64,000 nt of DNA from CAWAND01 sp963807065 (GTDB lineage: Bacteria > Chloroflexota > Anaerolineae > Anaerolineales > E44-bin32). Below are positions 50,999 to 60,685 of the stretch, in pieces. Within the stretch, counting starts at the first letter, position 1, and every line of letters starts with the position of its first letter. The notes under the pieces are model-generated. The model saw only the letters and a program-made list of their open reading frames with translations. It was not told the origin of the DNA and searched no databases. The translations under genes and the position numbers were made by a program. Location of the stretch: positions 744,001 through 808,000 of the forward strand of contig CAWDZQ010000003.1 in the NCBI GenBank assembly GCA_963807065.1. The letters are read 5' to 3'.

Positions 50999-52324
50999 TC
51001 AGGGCGTGATGATGGGCTGGATCTCTTGCCAGGTCCGCCCGCCATCGACCGAGTTGACCAGAGCGACCTGGCCCTCATTGCGAGCCACGGCCCAGCCAGT
51101 GGAGATGTCAACAAAGCTAAACTGGCCATCCCAATTGACTGCCTTCACATGCGTCCATGTCGCTCCACTGTTTGTCGTGAAGGAAATATCCCGAGAGAGG
51201 GCCAGGATCGACTGGGGAGTGATGACATCCAACACCCCGCCAGGATAGGGTCGGACCTGCCAGGAGGACCCTGAGTTGGAAGTGGCATAGAGATAGGTAT
51301 GGACATCGGCGGTTGAAGCACCCGTCACGCATCGCAGGGCGAGCAACCCCGCTTCGGGTGAAAAGAGCCTCGGCGAGCCCGGGGTGCAGGCTGCAGCGCC
51401 GGAGTCGAACAGATGGGGCTGATCTTCGGGCGGCGGCAGGTCAACCGAATCCCAGCTGCTCCCCCCATCGGTTGTCACATCGACGAAGGCTCCGTCGATC
51501 ACCCCGCCGCAATCGCGTGTGATCCATCCCTGCGCTGCGTCGGCAAAGGCCATCCCCGTCTTGGGGCAGATCTGGATCTGATCCCCACCGGCCTCAACCA
51601 CCTGCACCCAGGTTCGACCGCCGTCGACCGTCCGATAAAGGCTCATGTAATCGTGCATCATCCCCGCCCCGGCGTGCACCATCACCCAACCGTGCTGCGG
51701 GTCGATGAAAGTAAGGTTCGATGGGCTGAAGAACTCGAACAGATCTCCGACCGGCAGCGGGGCGCTGGGCGTCCATGTCGAACCCCCGTCTTGAGTTGCC
51801 CAAACGACCGCCGAGGGGATGATGTGGAATTGTCGGTAGGCGAAGATCACCCAACCCGTGTCGGCATCCAGAAATTCCGCCACGGCAACTTTCTCTTGGC
51901 CCTGTTCCGGACGCGGTTCCGGGGGGGTGACGTCACGCCATCCCTCACCGCCGTCGCTGGTCCGCAGGATGTGATCTGCCGATTCTTGCGTGGCGCCCCC
52001 GATGGCCCAGCCGTGGAGGGCGTCTATCATCCAGATCCGGTCAACGCCCAGAGCCTCCCCAGGGGAAAGATGCGCCATCGGGGGCGCCAAAGGGGTCGCC
52101 GTCGCCTGCTCTGGCGTGGGTGGAGCGGAGGCTGTGGGCGAGGCGGTGGAAGTCGAGATTGGCGCAGCGGTAGACGTCGTGGTGGCGTTGGGGATGATCG
52201 ACGGGGCCAAGGTCGGGGCCAGGGAGGCACAGGATGCCAAGATGACGGCCGCCCCTAGCGCGGCCGCCGACCCAACGGCCAGCTTCGATCGCCCCATGCA
52301 GTTTTCGCGCCACGCCTGGCTCAT
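50999..52324 (-). CDS. Lipoprotein with BNR/Ycf48-like repeats
   Basis: The 441-residue product has a lipoprotein signal (AALGAAVILASC), a Thr/Ser/Pro-rich linker of about 45 residues, then beta-propeller-type repeats with Asp-box/BNR signatures: RTSDGGEGWRDV, ATQDGGSTWTPS, RTVDGGRTWVQV, TTDGGSSWDSV, ATSNSGSSWQV and NSVDGGRTWQEI. Such propellers occur in Ycf48-type assembly factors and in surface proteins. It is outer-surface anchored; the ligand is unknown. The start could be 52324 or the in-frame ATG at 52297. Confidence 0.8.
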   Translation of the reverse strand: MSQAWRENCMGRSKLAVGSAAALGAAVILASCASLAPTLAPSIIPNATTTSTAAPISTSTASPTASAPPTPEQATATPLAPPMAHLSPGEALGVDRIWMIDALHGWAIGGATQESADHILRTSDGGEGWRDVTPPEPRPEQGQEKVAVAEFLDADTGWVIFAYRQFHIIPSAVVWATQDGGSTWTPSAPLPVGDLFEFFSPSNLTFIDPQHGWVMVHAGAGMMHDYMSLYRTVDGGRTWVQVVEAGGDQIQICPKTGMAFADAAQGWITRDCGGVIDGAFVDVTTDGGSSWDSVDLPPPEDQPHLFDSGAAACTPGSPRLFSPEAGLLALRCVTGASTADVHTYLYATSNSGSSWQVRPYPGGVLDVITPQSILALSRDISFTTNSGATWTHVKAVNWDGQFSFVDISTGWAVARNEGQVALVNSVDGGRTWQEIQPIITP

Positions 52325-52333
52325 GGAGCCATC

Positions 52334-52894
52334 TTACCCGACTCCCGGCCACCCGGCCCACCTCCGCCCGAGCAGATTAAAGAAGAGCTCTTGGGCCCCA
52401 GCCATGGCCAGTACTGTGAAGGCCAGCAGGCCCGCGTTCCACACGCCGGCATTTCGCAGCCGTTCGCTGAGTGTAGCCATCTCGGCAGCCTGCTCCGGAG
52501 ACGGAGGGCCGCCGGCGGCTTGCACCGCCGCACCAATGGCGCCCATGCGCTTGACCGCCTTGGACTGGATAGAAAATCCGATGACCAGAGCGACGATCGC
52601 CGACAGACCGCCTAGAGTCAGCGCCAATCCCTGCCCGGTCGTGATCCAGGCCAGGCGAAGATGTCCCGAGGCGGTCCAATACAGCAAGAGCCCGGCCAGC
52701 ACCGTCAGCCCGCCCGCAATTGCCATGGCTTTGGAGTACCCCGCCGCCGCCAGGCGCTGCATAACCTTCCCCCCCTCCGGACCCGAGGCGCGGATGCTGG
52801 GCTCGATGTAGGTTGCAAAGACCAGGGTCGAGCCGGCCCAAAAGACGCCCGACAAAATATGAATCCAGCGCAAAACTAATAGGTACACGTTCAT
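52334..52894 (-). CDS. Four-helix membrane protein, CopD/DUF2269-like
   Basis: The 186-residue protein has four hydrophobic helices, starting MNVYLLVLRWIHILSGVFWAGSTLVFATYIEPSI. The RWIHILSxxFWxG pattern is shared with CopD-like and DUF2269-type membrane proteins, where the histidine may bind heme or metal. The region between helices 3 and 4 is polar and Ala/Pro-rich. The ATG at 52894 has GGGAGG about 10 bases upstream. The BNR lipoprotein gene follows after 9 bases, so they are probably co-transcribed. Assignment by pattern only. Confidence 0.55.
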   Translation of the reverse strand: MNVYLLVLRWIHILSGVFWAGSTLVFATYIEPSIRASGPEGGKVMQRLAAAGYSKAMAIAGGLTVLAGLLLYWTASGHLRLAWITTGQGLALTLGGLSAIVALVIGFSIQSKAVKRMGAIGAAVQAAGGPPSPEQAAEMATLSERLRNAGVWNAGLLAFTVLAMAGAQELFFNLLGRRWAGWPGVG

Positions 52895-53118
52895 ATGTTC
52901 AGATCCTCCCAAGGGCATGTCTCGGAATGGCAAGCGCACTATCGTAGTCCTTCATGCCGGCGGAAGCAAGGGTCGGGAACATCCGGCCTCATGGACCCGA
53001 TCCCCGAAGTTTGTCCGGGCACGTCGAGGGGATGGATGGTCGGTTTGCATTCGCAGGCTTCCAGAGGACAATGGCATCCCGGCTCAGCGCTGCCACGTCA
53101 GGGAAACCGAGGATCGGC

Positions 53119-54882
53119 ATGTTCAAACGTCGAAATGTTGTCATTGGATTGCTCCTCTTGCTCCCCGCGTGCAATTTCACCCCCGCTGCACCCGCGCCCA
53201 CCGTTGTCCCCAGTTTGCATCCTAGCCTGCTCCCCCAGCCTTCCGCAATCCCATCTGCCCGCCCGGCCGCCGAGGCCACCACCTGGAGCCCTCCACCGCA
53301 TCGGATTCAGATTCGGACTGGAGACGGGGGGCGCTCCGAGTTCTACGACAGCGAAACCGGCAAAGAGTTCGTGGTTCGCGGCGCCAACTTCATCCAACTG
53401 GTAGATGCCGGCGGCCACTTCGAGGATCGCCTGTTAAGCACCTCTGTGTGGGATCCGGAAGCATTCCGCACCGACATGCAGATCCTGTCCAGCCGGGGAT
53501 ACAACACGGTTCGCATCTTCTTCGACTCGTGCAATGCCGGCCCCACGTGCATCGCCGATCCCTCCGGATCCGGGCTGGTTGGGGCCTACCTCGACAACAT
53601 GGTCGAGGCGATGCGCATTGCCAAGGAGGAAGGTATCTTCCTCCAACTGACCTCAAACGACATCCCTGACAACGGGGGCTACGGCGATATGGCCAATCGC
53701 GAGTCCGGCGAAACGATGGCCGGCTACCGCAACGCCCATATGCTCACCGCCAGCGGCCATGCCGCCGCTCACCTCTACTGGAGAGATCTTATGGCTGGCC
53801 TGGTCGCACGCCATGCGCCTTTTGACGCAGTGCTCGGCTGGGAGCTGCTCAACGAGCAGTGGCTTTTCAGTATGCAGCCTCCCCTCTCCCTGACCAGCGG
53901 TCTGGTCGAGGCCACGGCGGTGGGGCAAACCTACGACATGAGCCAGCCAGCCGCCAAGCGGCAGATGGTGGCCGATTCGCTGCTGGCCTACATTCAGGAC
54001 CTGCGTCAGGTGATCCGCAGTCAGGACCCGACGGCTTTGGTGACCATGGGCTTCTTCGCCCCTCAGTTTCCCAACCCTACGTCGATCGGCGGCGATTGGT
54101 ACGTTGACACCGCCTCCCTGATCGAGCGGGAAGCGGACTTGGACTACTATGATTTCCATGCCTACCCGGGCAGCGACATCCCCTTAGCGAAGATCGCTCA
54201 GAATTTCGGCATGGTCGGTTATGACGCCAAACCGATCGTCATGGGTGAACTGGGCGCCTTCCGAAGCCAGTACGACAGCGCCGAAGCGGCGGCCAGGGTC
54301 ACCGCACAGTGGATCGCGGATTCCTGCCCTCTGGGCTTTGACGGATGGCTGTACTGGACCTATCGACCGGCACCCCTGGCGGTCGGCGACGCCACCTGGG
54401 GGCTCACCGACGAGGACCAATTTCTGCTGGATTTGATGGCACCCGATGCGTGGACAGATCCATGCGAAGCGTTGAATATCCCCACCGACAACCTCGCCCT
54501 TGGCGCCAGTGTGACCGCCAGCCGATGGCTGGAAGATCAGCCGCCGGCGTCCGCCGTGGATGGCGATACCGGGTCACAGTGGGGAGCCGGGGATGGCCCT
54601 CCGCAGTGGATCGAACTCGACCTCGGGGCACCCCACACGATCCGAACTATCCGGCTGCTCGTGGCCCAATATCCTGAAGGGGCCACCCGGCACCTGATCC
54701 AGGTTGCCAGACCCGACCGCTCTTTTGGCACCGCCTTGACCTTGGCTGGCGATACAGCCGACAACCAGTGGCTGGAGTTCACCCCGGACGTCCCGCTGGA
54801 TGCGGTGCAATACATCCGCATTCAAACCGTGGCCAGTCCCTCATGGGTGGCTTGGAAGGAAATCGAGGTCAAAGGGGATTGA
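53119..54882 (+). CDS. Secreted GH5-like glycoside hydrolase with C-terminal F5/8 (CBM32-like) domain
   Basis: The 587-residue lipoprotein has a signal ending LLLLLPAC, a Pro/Ser-rich linker, and a GH5-type barrel with VRGANFIQL, YNTVRIFFDS, GWELLNEQW (acid/base glutamate) and IVMGELGAFRSQY (nucleophile glutamate). From about residue 435 a discoidin-type domain follows, with NLALGASVTASRWLEDQPPASAVDGDTGSQWGAG. GH5 enzymes hydrolyse beta-glucans, mannans and related polymers; the substrate is not predictable. I start at ATG 53119 with GAGGA close upstream. It is divergent from the CopD-like gene. Confidence 0.82.
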   Translation: MFKRRNVVIGLLLLLPACNFTPAAPAPTVVPSLHPSLLPQPSAIPSARPAAEATTWSPPPHRIQIRTGDGGRSEFYDSETGKEFVVRGANFIQLVDAGGHFEDRLLSTSVWDPEAFRTDMQILSSRGYNTVRIFFDSCNAGPTCIADPSGSGLVGAYLDNMVEAMRIAKEEGIFLQLTSNDIPDNGGYGDMANRESGETMAGYRNAHMLTASGHAAAHLYWRDLMAGLVARHAPFDAVLGWELLNEQWLFSMQPPLSLTSGLVEATAVGQTYDMSQPAAKRQMVADSLLAYIQDLRQVIRSQDPTALVTMGFFAPQFPNPTSIGGDWYVDTASLIEREADLDYYDFHAYPGSDIPLAKIAQNFGMVGYDAKPIVMGELGAFRSQYDSAEAAARVTAQWIADSCPLGFDGWLYWTYRPAPLAVGDATWGLTDEDQFLLDLMAPDAWTDPCEALNIPTDNLALGASVTASRWLEDQPPASAVDGDTGSQWGAGDGPPQWIELDLGAPHTIRTIRLLVAQYPEGATRHLIQVARPDRSFGTALTLAGDTADNQWLEFTPDVPLDAVQYIRIQTVASPSWVAWKEIEVKGD

Positions 54883-54925
54883 CGGACAGCCTGACATCTC
54901 CGCGCCAGAGCAAGCAGGAGGCAGC

Positions 54926-55966
54926 ATGAACATCTCCGCAGCTGAAAGATGGGCACCCGAGCCGGACACGAAGGTTGTTACCTGCATCGACGCCCATACC
55001 GAAGGCGAGCCCTTCCGAGTGGTGGTGGCTGGATTTCCGAGCCTTGAGGGCAGTACCATCCTAGAAAAGCGCCGCTTCGCCATGGCCAAATACGATCACC
55101 TGCGGACAGCGCTGATGTGGGAGCCGAGGGGGCACGCGGACATGTATGGCTGCCTGATCACCGATCCCGTCACGCCAGATGCCGACTTTGGCATCCTGTT
55201 CATGCACAACGAAGGCTTCAGCACCATGTGCGGCCACGGGATCATCGGCATCGCAACCGTGGCGATCGAGACCAAGATGGTCCCTGCCTCCCCACCGGAA
55301 ACCACGCTGCGCATCGACACCCCGGCTGGCTTGGTGACGGCCGTGGCTCAGTTCGACGGCCAAAGGGTCCATCGGGTGCGCTTCACCAACGTGCCCTCGT
55401 TTGTGGCCGCCCTGGATGAGGAGATCGAGGTTCCCGATTTGGGCAGCATCCGATACGACCTCGCATTTGGCGGCGCCTACTATGCATTCGTTGATGTCCG
55501 CCAGGTCGGCCTGCGCTGCCAGCCCGAGCAAGTTGACGAGTTGATCGACACGGGGATGGCCATCAAACGCGCCATTATGCAGCAGCGCCCGATCGAGCAT
55601 CCCGGCGATGACGATCTGGGCTTTCTCTACGGCACGATTTTCGTCGACGAACCCAGCACGCCGAACCTGCACAGCAGGAACGTTTGCGTCTTTGCCGAAG
55701 GGGAAGTTGATCGCTGCCCTACCGGCACCGGGGTCAGCGCCCGCCTAGCCATTCATTACGCCCGGGGCGAGCTCGATATCGGCCAGGCGATCGCGGTGGA
55801 AAGCATCCTCGGGACGCAGTTTGGGGGTCGGGTCATCGATACCACCAGGGTTGGAGAGCTGGAAGCGGTTGTTCCCGAGGTGAGTGGCGAGGCGCACATC
55901 ACCGGACGCAGCACATTTGTCATCGCGCCGGATGACCCTTTACGCCACGGCTTCATTCTCCGCTAG
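54926..55966 (+). CDS. Proline racemase family protein (proline racemase / 4-hydroxyproline epimerase)
   Basis: The 346-residue product has CIDAHTEGEPFRVV at the N-terminus and the two catalytic cysteine loops: Cys102 in STMCGHGIIG and Cys264 in DRCPTGTGVSARLA. With both cysteines present it should be an epimerase or racemase; the dehydratase branch has a threonine at the second position. Proline versus hydroxyproline is not decided by these residues alone. The ATG at 54926 has AGGAGG five bases upstream. It is 43 bases after the GH5-like gene on the same strand. Confidence 0.9.
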   Translation: MNISAAERWAPEPDTKVVTCIDAHTEGEPFRVVVAGFPSLEGSTILEKRRFAMAKYDHLRTALMWEPRGHADMYGCLITDPVTPDADFGILFMHNEGFSTMCGHGIIGIATVAIETKMVPASPPETTLRIDTPAGLVTAVAQFDGQRVHRVRFTNVPSFVAALDEEIEVPDLGSIRYDLAFGGAYYAFVDVRQVGLRCQPEQVDELIDTGMAIKRAIMQQRPIEHPGDDDLGFLYGTIFVDEPSTPNLHSRNVCVFAEGEVDRCPTGTGVSARLAIHYARGELDIGQAIAVESILGTQFGGRVIDTTRVGELEAVVPEVSGEAHITGRSTFVIAPDDPLRHGFILR

Positions 55967-55996
55967 GTGCACCCAAACATGCGTCGCCGGAGACCG

Positions 55997-56515
55997 TTAC
56001 CTCAGGGAGTCAAGCCACTTTCCGGCCCGATCGGTCAGCCGCCCATAGGCCCTGGCCTGCTCAGCGCTCGGCGCGCCTCCCTTGATTCTTCCACCTGCGG
56101 CTGCTTCGGATAGCTCCGACAACCCTTTAATCAGGGCCTCGAGTTCGGGCGGCAGGCTGGCCGGATGCTCAACCCCTGCCCTCTCCTTTATCCGAGCTTC
56201 CAGCGCTGTCCACGCGAGAAGCACGCTGGCGACCGGTTGCGCCGAGGCTACCTCTTCGGCCAGACCATCTGGTGCTGGATTCGGAATCTGCGCGCCCGCC
56301 TCGACCGGATCCTCTTTGGCCCCAGATACAGGAGGAAGTTTGGCGCGAAGCCTTTCAAGCTGACGCCCAAAATCGATCTCCAGACCTCGAAATCGCAACT
56401 GAGTGATGGTCACCAAAAGGCGGGATATGGGCTGACGGAAGACGATGGCCAGCACCACCAGGGCAAGCGGCCAGATCAGCACGCGGGCCAGGTCGACAAG
56501 CTGTTGTGTGTTCAA
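55997..56515 (-). CDS. Membrane-anchored protein of unknown function
   Basis: The 172-residue product has one N-terminal hydrophobic helix (VLIWPLALVVLAIVFRQPISRLL), a basic/acidic segment (GLEIDFGRQLERLRAKLP) and a soluble helical C-terminal half (PVASVLLAWTALEARIKERAG). This topology is common in small membrane-tethered proteins; no family name is recognised. It faces the racemase gene tail to tail, 30 bases apart, and follows the next unknown membrane protein gene after an 80-base gap. Confidence 0.6.
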   Translation of the reverse strand: MNTQQLVDLARVLIWPLALVVLAIVFRQPISRLLVTITQLRFRGLEIDFGRQLERLRAKLPPVSGAKEDPVEAGAQIPNPAPDGLAEEVASAQPVASVLLAWTALEARIKERAGVEHPASLPPELEALIKGLSELSEAAAGGRIKGGAPSAEQARAYGRLTDRAGKWLDSLR

Positions 56516-56595
56516 TGCACACCCCCCTTAGTTTGTGTTGGAATTCGATCGGTTCGAGCGGCTCCCGTCGGCCAGAGATATCCCTGGATGATCAC

Positions 56596-57378
56596 CTAGG
56601 CGACCGGGCGGGCTCGCGCCGGGCGCGAGGCCAGCCAGTCCGTTACGGCCATCGTCGCGAATGCCGGGAGCAGCCATAGAATTGTACGCCCAAGGATCGG
56701 CACGGCGCCATCGGCGTTCAGGCTCAGCCACGGATGGGGGACCCCAATGATGAGCAAAACGCCGACGCCAAAGACGGCCGCCACCGCACGCGCCATCTGC
56801 AGGCGAAGGAGTCGGCCGACGCGGACCAAGCCATGCTCTTTCCGGGCGGCAAGGTCGCGCTCGATGTAGTCTTGAAGACGCTGGAGCGTCATGGGTATGC
56901 CGCCCAACTCCGTCAATTCTTGCAGGCGTACACGGTGGTGCTCGATGGCCGCCGTCACTGAACCCCCGACCGTGTCGGCCCAGAGGCCGTCCGATAAGGT
57001 GCGCTCCCCTCTGGGATAGTCGGTCGCCAGCCAGCCGCCGTCATCGAAGTACGTGTTCAAATGCCAACGGCTTCGCCCCCAGCTCAGCTCGGCGGCAATC
57101 GAACGCGTGGCATCAATGAAGACCCAGCTGGTGACCGGATCACCGAAATGCGGTGGTCGTACCTGGATTTCGCCAAACCGACGGAAACCACCTGACTTGA
57201 GCTCGGACACCTCCGGTTTTAGGACGTCGGGGTAAGACGGGCGCGCCCCACTGATATCTTCCGGAACGCGCGACGTCGAGCCGAGCAGGTATCGGAGCGA
57301 CTTCCAGGTGCGCCAGCCACCATCAACGACCCAGTACACCATGACGGACAGTACGATCACGGCCAGAAGAAGGAGCAT
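56596..57378 (-). CDS. Membrane protein of unknown function
   Basis: The 260-residue product has an N-terminal helix (MLLLLAVIVLSVMVYWVV), a soluble central region with tryptophans (ELSWGRSRWHLNTYFDDGGWLATDYPRGERTL), and two C-terminal helices (AVAAVFGVGVLLIIGVPHPWL and TILWLLPAFATMAVTDWL). I use ATG 57378 with GAGG nine bases upstream; a TTG at 57495 would overlap the upstream cyclase gene by 47 bases. No family recognised. Confidence 0.6.
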   Translation of the reverse strand: MLLLLAVIVLSVMVYWVVDGGWRTWKSLRYLLGSTSRVPEDISGARPSYPDVLKPEVSELKSGGFRRFGEIQVRPPHFGDPVTSWVFIDATRSIAAELSWGRSRWHLNTYFDDGGWLATDYPRGERTLSDGLWADTVGGSVTAAIEHHRVRLQELTELGGIPMTLQRLQDYIERDLAARKEHGLVRVGRLLRLQMARAVAAVFGVGVLLIIGVPHPWLSLNADGAVPILGRTILWLLPAFATMAVTDWLASRPARARPVA

Positions 57379-57448
57379 GCCACCATCCTCAGTTGATGTC
57401 GCAAAGATCGAATCCGAAACGGTCGCCTGCCGGCCGACAGGCACCTTC

Positions 57449-58699
57449 TCATCCCACGGCCGATCCGGTCGGTGGTTGGTGTTTGGCCACTTCAATCTGG
57501 TCCAGGGAAGTTCGGCCTCCTCCGGCCCGTTTCGCCTGTCTCAGCGCCCGATTGGCCCTTTGGAAGAGGGACGCCGCCTCATCGGCTTCGCACACCTCGG
57601 CTACTCCGGCACTGAACTCTAGCGGCCGAGAGACCTCGAATTCAGTCAAATCGAGGGACCGAATCTGTTCCCTAAGGCGGGCAACCAGGATTTCAGCGCC
57701 CGGCCCAGAGGTCGCCGGTGAGAGGATGATGAATTCATCCCCGCCGTACCTGAAGATAACATCGGAACTGCGAAGCTGGGTCGACAGAGCCTGGCCGAAG
57801 CGCTTCAGCAGGCCGTCGCCCTGCGTGTAACCCATCAGGTCGTTGACCGCCTTGAAACCGTCAAGATCGATCAGGATCATTGAGAAGATGGCGCCGTAAC
57901 GCCTGAAGGTGCTGTTGAGCTGGTCCAGGGTTACCTCCAGCCATCTTCGGTTGTGCAAGCCGGTCAGTGGGTCCCTGATCGAGGCCTCATCCAGACTGGC
58001 ATTGAGCACGTAGGCCAGCCGCGTCTGGCGTTCCATCAGGTAGGCCAGGGCGATGCCGACGATGCAAGCCGCCAGCAGAAAACCCATCATGTACGCCATC
58101 TCGACGGGCGGCAGCGGTCTCAGCGCCGCGGTTTCCACGGCGAAGGCCAAGAGCACGATGCCTGATGCCGCCGTCGTCCCCAGAACACGCAAGCGAAGGA
58201 AAGAGAACGCCGAGGGAAGCAGAACAAGCAGGGCTTCAAAGTTCTGAGCCATGGCTGCCCGGGTCGAAAGGTGGATCATCCCGATCAAAGCCAACGAGCT
58301 GATGGTGAGGGCAAGATTGACCAGATATCCAAGGAAAGGCTGGGCTCTCTTCCAATAGCTTGCCGATAACACCAGCAAGAGCATGGGCACGACCAGCCAG
58401 AAGCGGACGGCCCACAGAGCCCGCCAGGCATCGGGGCTGTTGAACAAGTCGATTGGGGCGAAGATGGCAAAAGAGGCGATGCCGATGGCCAAACCGACGC
58501 GCCGAAATCCCAGCGTCGAATGGCGGTAGGCGGCCAGAAACCTCAGTTCCACCTCTCGATGATCAAACCGCAAATCGATCCGATGCATGCGGTAGTTGGG
58601 ATCTTCGAGGGGGCGGTCATACCGGCTCTTCCACCCGACGGGGGACATGAAGCCCGGGGTCTGACCATCGAACGTCTCCGGTCCAAGCTGATCTCGCAT
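57449..58699 (-). CDS. Membrane diguanylate cyclase (GGDEF)
   Basis: The 416-residue product has about six membrane helices (roughly residues 60-235), then a GGDEF domain: DPLTGLHNRRWLEVTL, MILIDLDGFKAVNDLMGYTQGDGLLKRFG and the intact active site RYGGDEFIIL. It makes c-di-GMP from two GTP. No RxxD inhibitory site is seen in the expected place before GGDEF, so product inhibition may be absent. No EAL domain. The signal sensed by the membrane part is unknown. Confidence 0.92.
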   Translation of the reverse strand: MRDQLGPETFDGQTPGFMSPVGWKSRYDRPLEDPNYRMHRIDLRFDHREVELRFLAAYRHSTLGFRRVGLAIGIASFAIFAPIDLFNSPDAWRALWAVRFWLVVPMLLLVLSASYWKRAQPFLGYLVNLALTISSLALIGMIHLSTRAAMAQNFEALLVLLPSAFSFLRLRVLGTTAASGIVLLAFAVETAALRPLPPVEMAYMMGFLLAACIVGIALAYLMERQTRLAYVLNASLDEASIRDPLTGLHNRRWLEVTLDQLNSTFRRYGAIFSMILIDLDGFKAVNDLMGYTQGDGLLKRFGQALSTQLRSSDVIFRYGGDEFIILSPATSGPGAEILVARLREQIRSLDLTEFEVSRPLEFSAGVAEVCEADEAASLFQRANRALRQAKRAGGGRTSLDQIEVAKHQPPTGSAVG

Positions 58700-58755
58700 T
58701 AACTAATCCATCGCTTGACCATCATCCGCGTGCGGGACGGCTGGAGGGCCAGCAC

Positions 58756-60567
58756 TCAAGCCGGCATAAGGAGTTGCTCCAACCGGTCTATCAAACTTGA
58801 AAGGTGCGCAAACGCCGTCTCTACTGCTTCTGGCCTGGTCATATCGATCCCGGCCAGCTTGAGGGCGTCGATGGGGTAGAGCGAGGCACCTGCCCTCAAG
58901 AAGGAAAGATAGCGGTCGACCGCTTCGCCGTCGCCGGTCAGGATCGGCGCTGCCAAGGCATGCGCAGCCGAGATCCCGGTGGCGTATTGGTAGACATAAT
59001 AATCAGCATAAAGGTGGCCGTAGGTGGCCCAGTGCATGCCGTCGCGATCATGGTCGAAGGCGATCTCGCCTCCGAAGCCCTCGTTTAGGAGGTCGGCCAT
59101 CAGGTCCGTGGCCACCTCGGCCGTCAGTCCTTCCCCGCGTTCGATCCGCTGATGGGTTTGCAGTTCGAACTTCGCCAGCAACGGCATAATGAAGAAGTAG
59201 CGATAGAAGTTGGACATCGCCTCTTCGATCAGGTTGATCTTGAAGGCTTTGTCCCGATCGCTCTCGAGAAGATGCGCTCGCACCATAGCCTGGTGGAAGT
59301 TCGAAGCCACCTCGGCCACGAAGATCGAGTATTCGGAGTACACGTAGGGTTGGGTCTCCCAGGCCAGATAGGAGTGCATCGAATGGCCCAACTCGTGCGC
59401 CAGCGTACTCAGGCTTAGAATCGAATTCCCCCAGCTCATGACGATGAACGGGGGCGTACCCTTCTCTCCCGAGGAGAACGCTCCCGACCGCTTGCCCGGC
59501 GTCGGATACACGTCTACCCAGCGATCCTGGAGACATCCCTTGCGGACCTGGGCCACATAGGCCACGCCCATGGGGGCCAGACCCTGGCAGATCATTTCCA
59601 CGGCGTCCTCGTAAGACAGGCTGGGCTCCTCTCCGGACAGGGGTGCCCAGATATCGTACGGTCGCAGCGACTCGACGCCCAGCGCCGCCCGCCGCAAGCG
59701 CCAATAGCGATGCCAGGTCGGCAAATTTTCATGGAACACAGCCAACAGATTGTGGAACACGTCGCGGGGGATGTTGTTGTCAAACAGTGCCATATCCAGA
59801 GTTGAGGCGTGTCGCCTGGCGCGCATGGCGAAGACGTTCTTCTTAATCGAAGCTGCCAAATTGTTGGTCAGGGTGTTCTTGAATTCCAGGTGGCGAGCAT
59901 GATAGTTGTCCCACGCCGTCTGCCGCAGCTTGCGGTCGCTGCTGCGGCGCAACCGGATCACGGAGCCCTGCGTTACCGGGTGCTTCTTTCCCTGGCTGTC
60001 CTCCGCCGGCTCAAATGCCATATCGGCGTCGACCAGCACGCCATAGATATTGGCAATGCTGCCCAGCGGATCGGCCGCCATCCCCAGCAGCTCTTCGATT
60101 TCCGACGACCGGACGTGCTCGGCTCGTCGGAAAAGGTCATCGAAATGGTGCTGATAGACCTGTAGATCGGGGTTCTCATCGGTCCAAGCCGTAACCTTCT
60201 GACGGCCCAAAGAGAGGATCTCTGGCACGACAAAGGCTGCTGCCGCAAGATACTGGGAATAGACGGTCTCGGCGCGGCTGTTCATCTCCGCCGCGGATTG
60301 ATCCGTGGTATCGACGTTGTGGCACATGCCTGCATAGACCGCGACGTGGCCGGCCCGCATGTGAAGCTGATCCCGCAGGCTAAGGGCTTCGGCCAGGGTC
60401 TTCGAACCCTCGCCCAATCTCCCCTGATAGGCCTTGAGCTTCGCCAGGTCGGCCAGCAGACCATCCAAAGCGGCCTGCCAGGCTTTCTCGTCGGGGAAAA
60501 TGCTCTTTGGGTTCCAGCGGAACTGTGGCGGCACGTCGGCATGCGAAGAAAACGATGAACTCGGCAC
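58756..60567 (-). CDS. pepF: Oligoendopeptidase F (M3B metallopeptidase)
   Basis: The 603-residue product has the M3 zinc site LAHELGHSMHSYLAWETQ (HExxH) and the downstream zinc glutamate region SIFVAEVASNFHQAM. FSSGEKGTPPFIVMSWGNSILSLSTLAHE and GIDMTRPEAVETAFAHLSSLIDRLE are typical of PepF. It is cytosolic and degrades short peptides. The start is GTG at 60567 with AGGAG eight bases upstream. Stands alone between the cyclase gene and arfB. Confidence 0.95.
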   Translation of the reverse strand: MPSSSFSSHADVPPQFRWNPKSIFPDEKAWQAALDGLLADLAKLKAYQGRLGEGSKTLAEALSLRDQLHMRAGHVAVYAGMCHNVDTTDQSAAEMNSRAETVYSQYLAAAAFVVPEILSLGRQKVTAWTDENPDLQVYQHHFDDLFRRAEHVRSSEIEELLGMAADPLGSIANIYGVLVDADMAFEPAEDSQGKKHPVTQGSVIRLRRSSDRKLRQTAWDNYHARHLEFKNTLTNNLAASIKKNVFAMRARRHASTLDMALFDNNIPRDVFHNLLAVFHENLPTWHRYWRLRRAALGVESLRPYDIWAPLSGEEPSLSYEDAVEMICQGLAPMGVAYVAQVRKGCLQDRWVDVYPTPGKRSGAFSSGEKGTPPFIVMSWGNSILSLSTLAHELGHSMHSYLAWETQPYVYSEYSIFVAEVASNFHQAMVRAHLLESDRDKAFKINLIEEAMSNFYRYFFIMPLLAKFELQTHQRIERGEGLTAEVATDLMADLLNEGFGGEIAFDHDRDGMHWATYGHLYADYYVYQYATGISAAHALAAPILTGDGEAVDRYLSFLRAGASLYPIDALKLAGIDMTRPEAVETAFAHLSSLIDRLEQLLMPA

Positions 60568-60685
60568 CTGTCATACTCCTGGATGGGTACGGCGATCGTT
60601 GTGCCTGTCCAGCATATGCCAAGCCGCCCTCGAGAACAAGTCCAAGCGGATGGGCCCCTATCTTTTCTTGTTGGGTACCTGTGGA

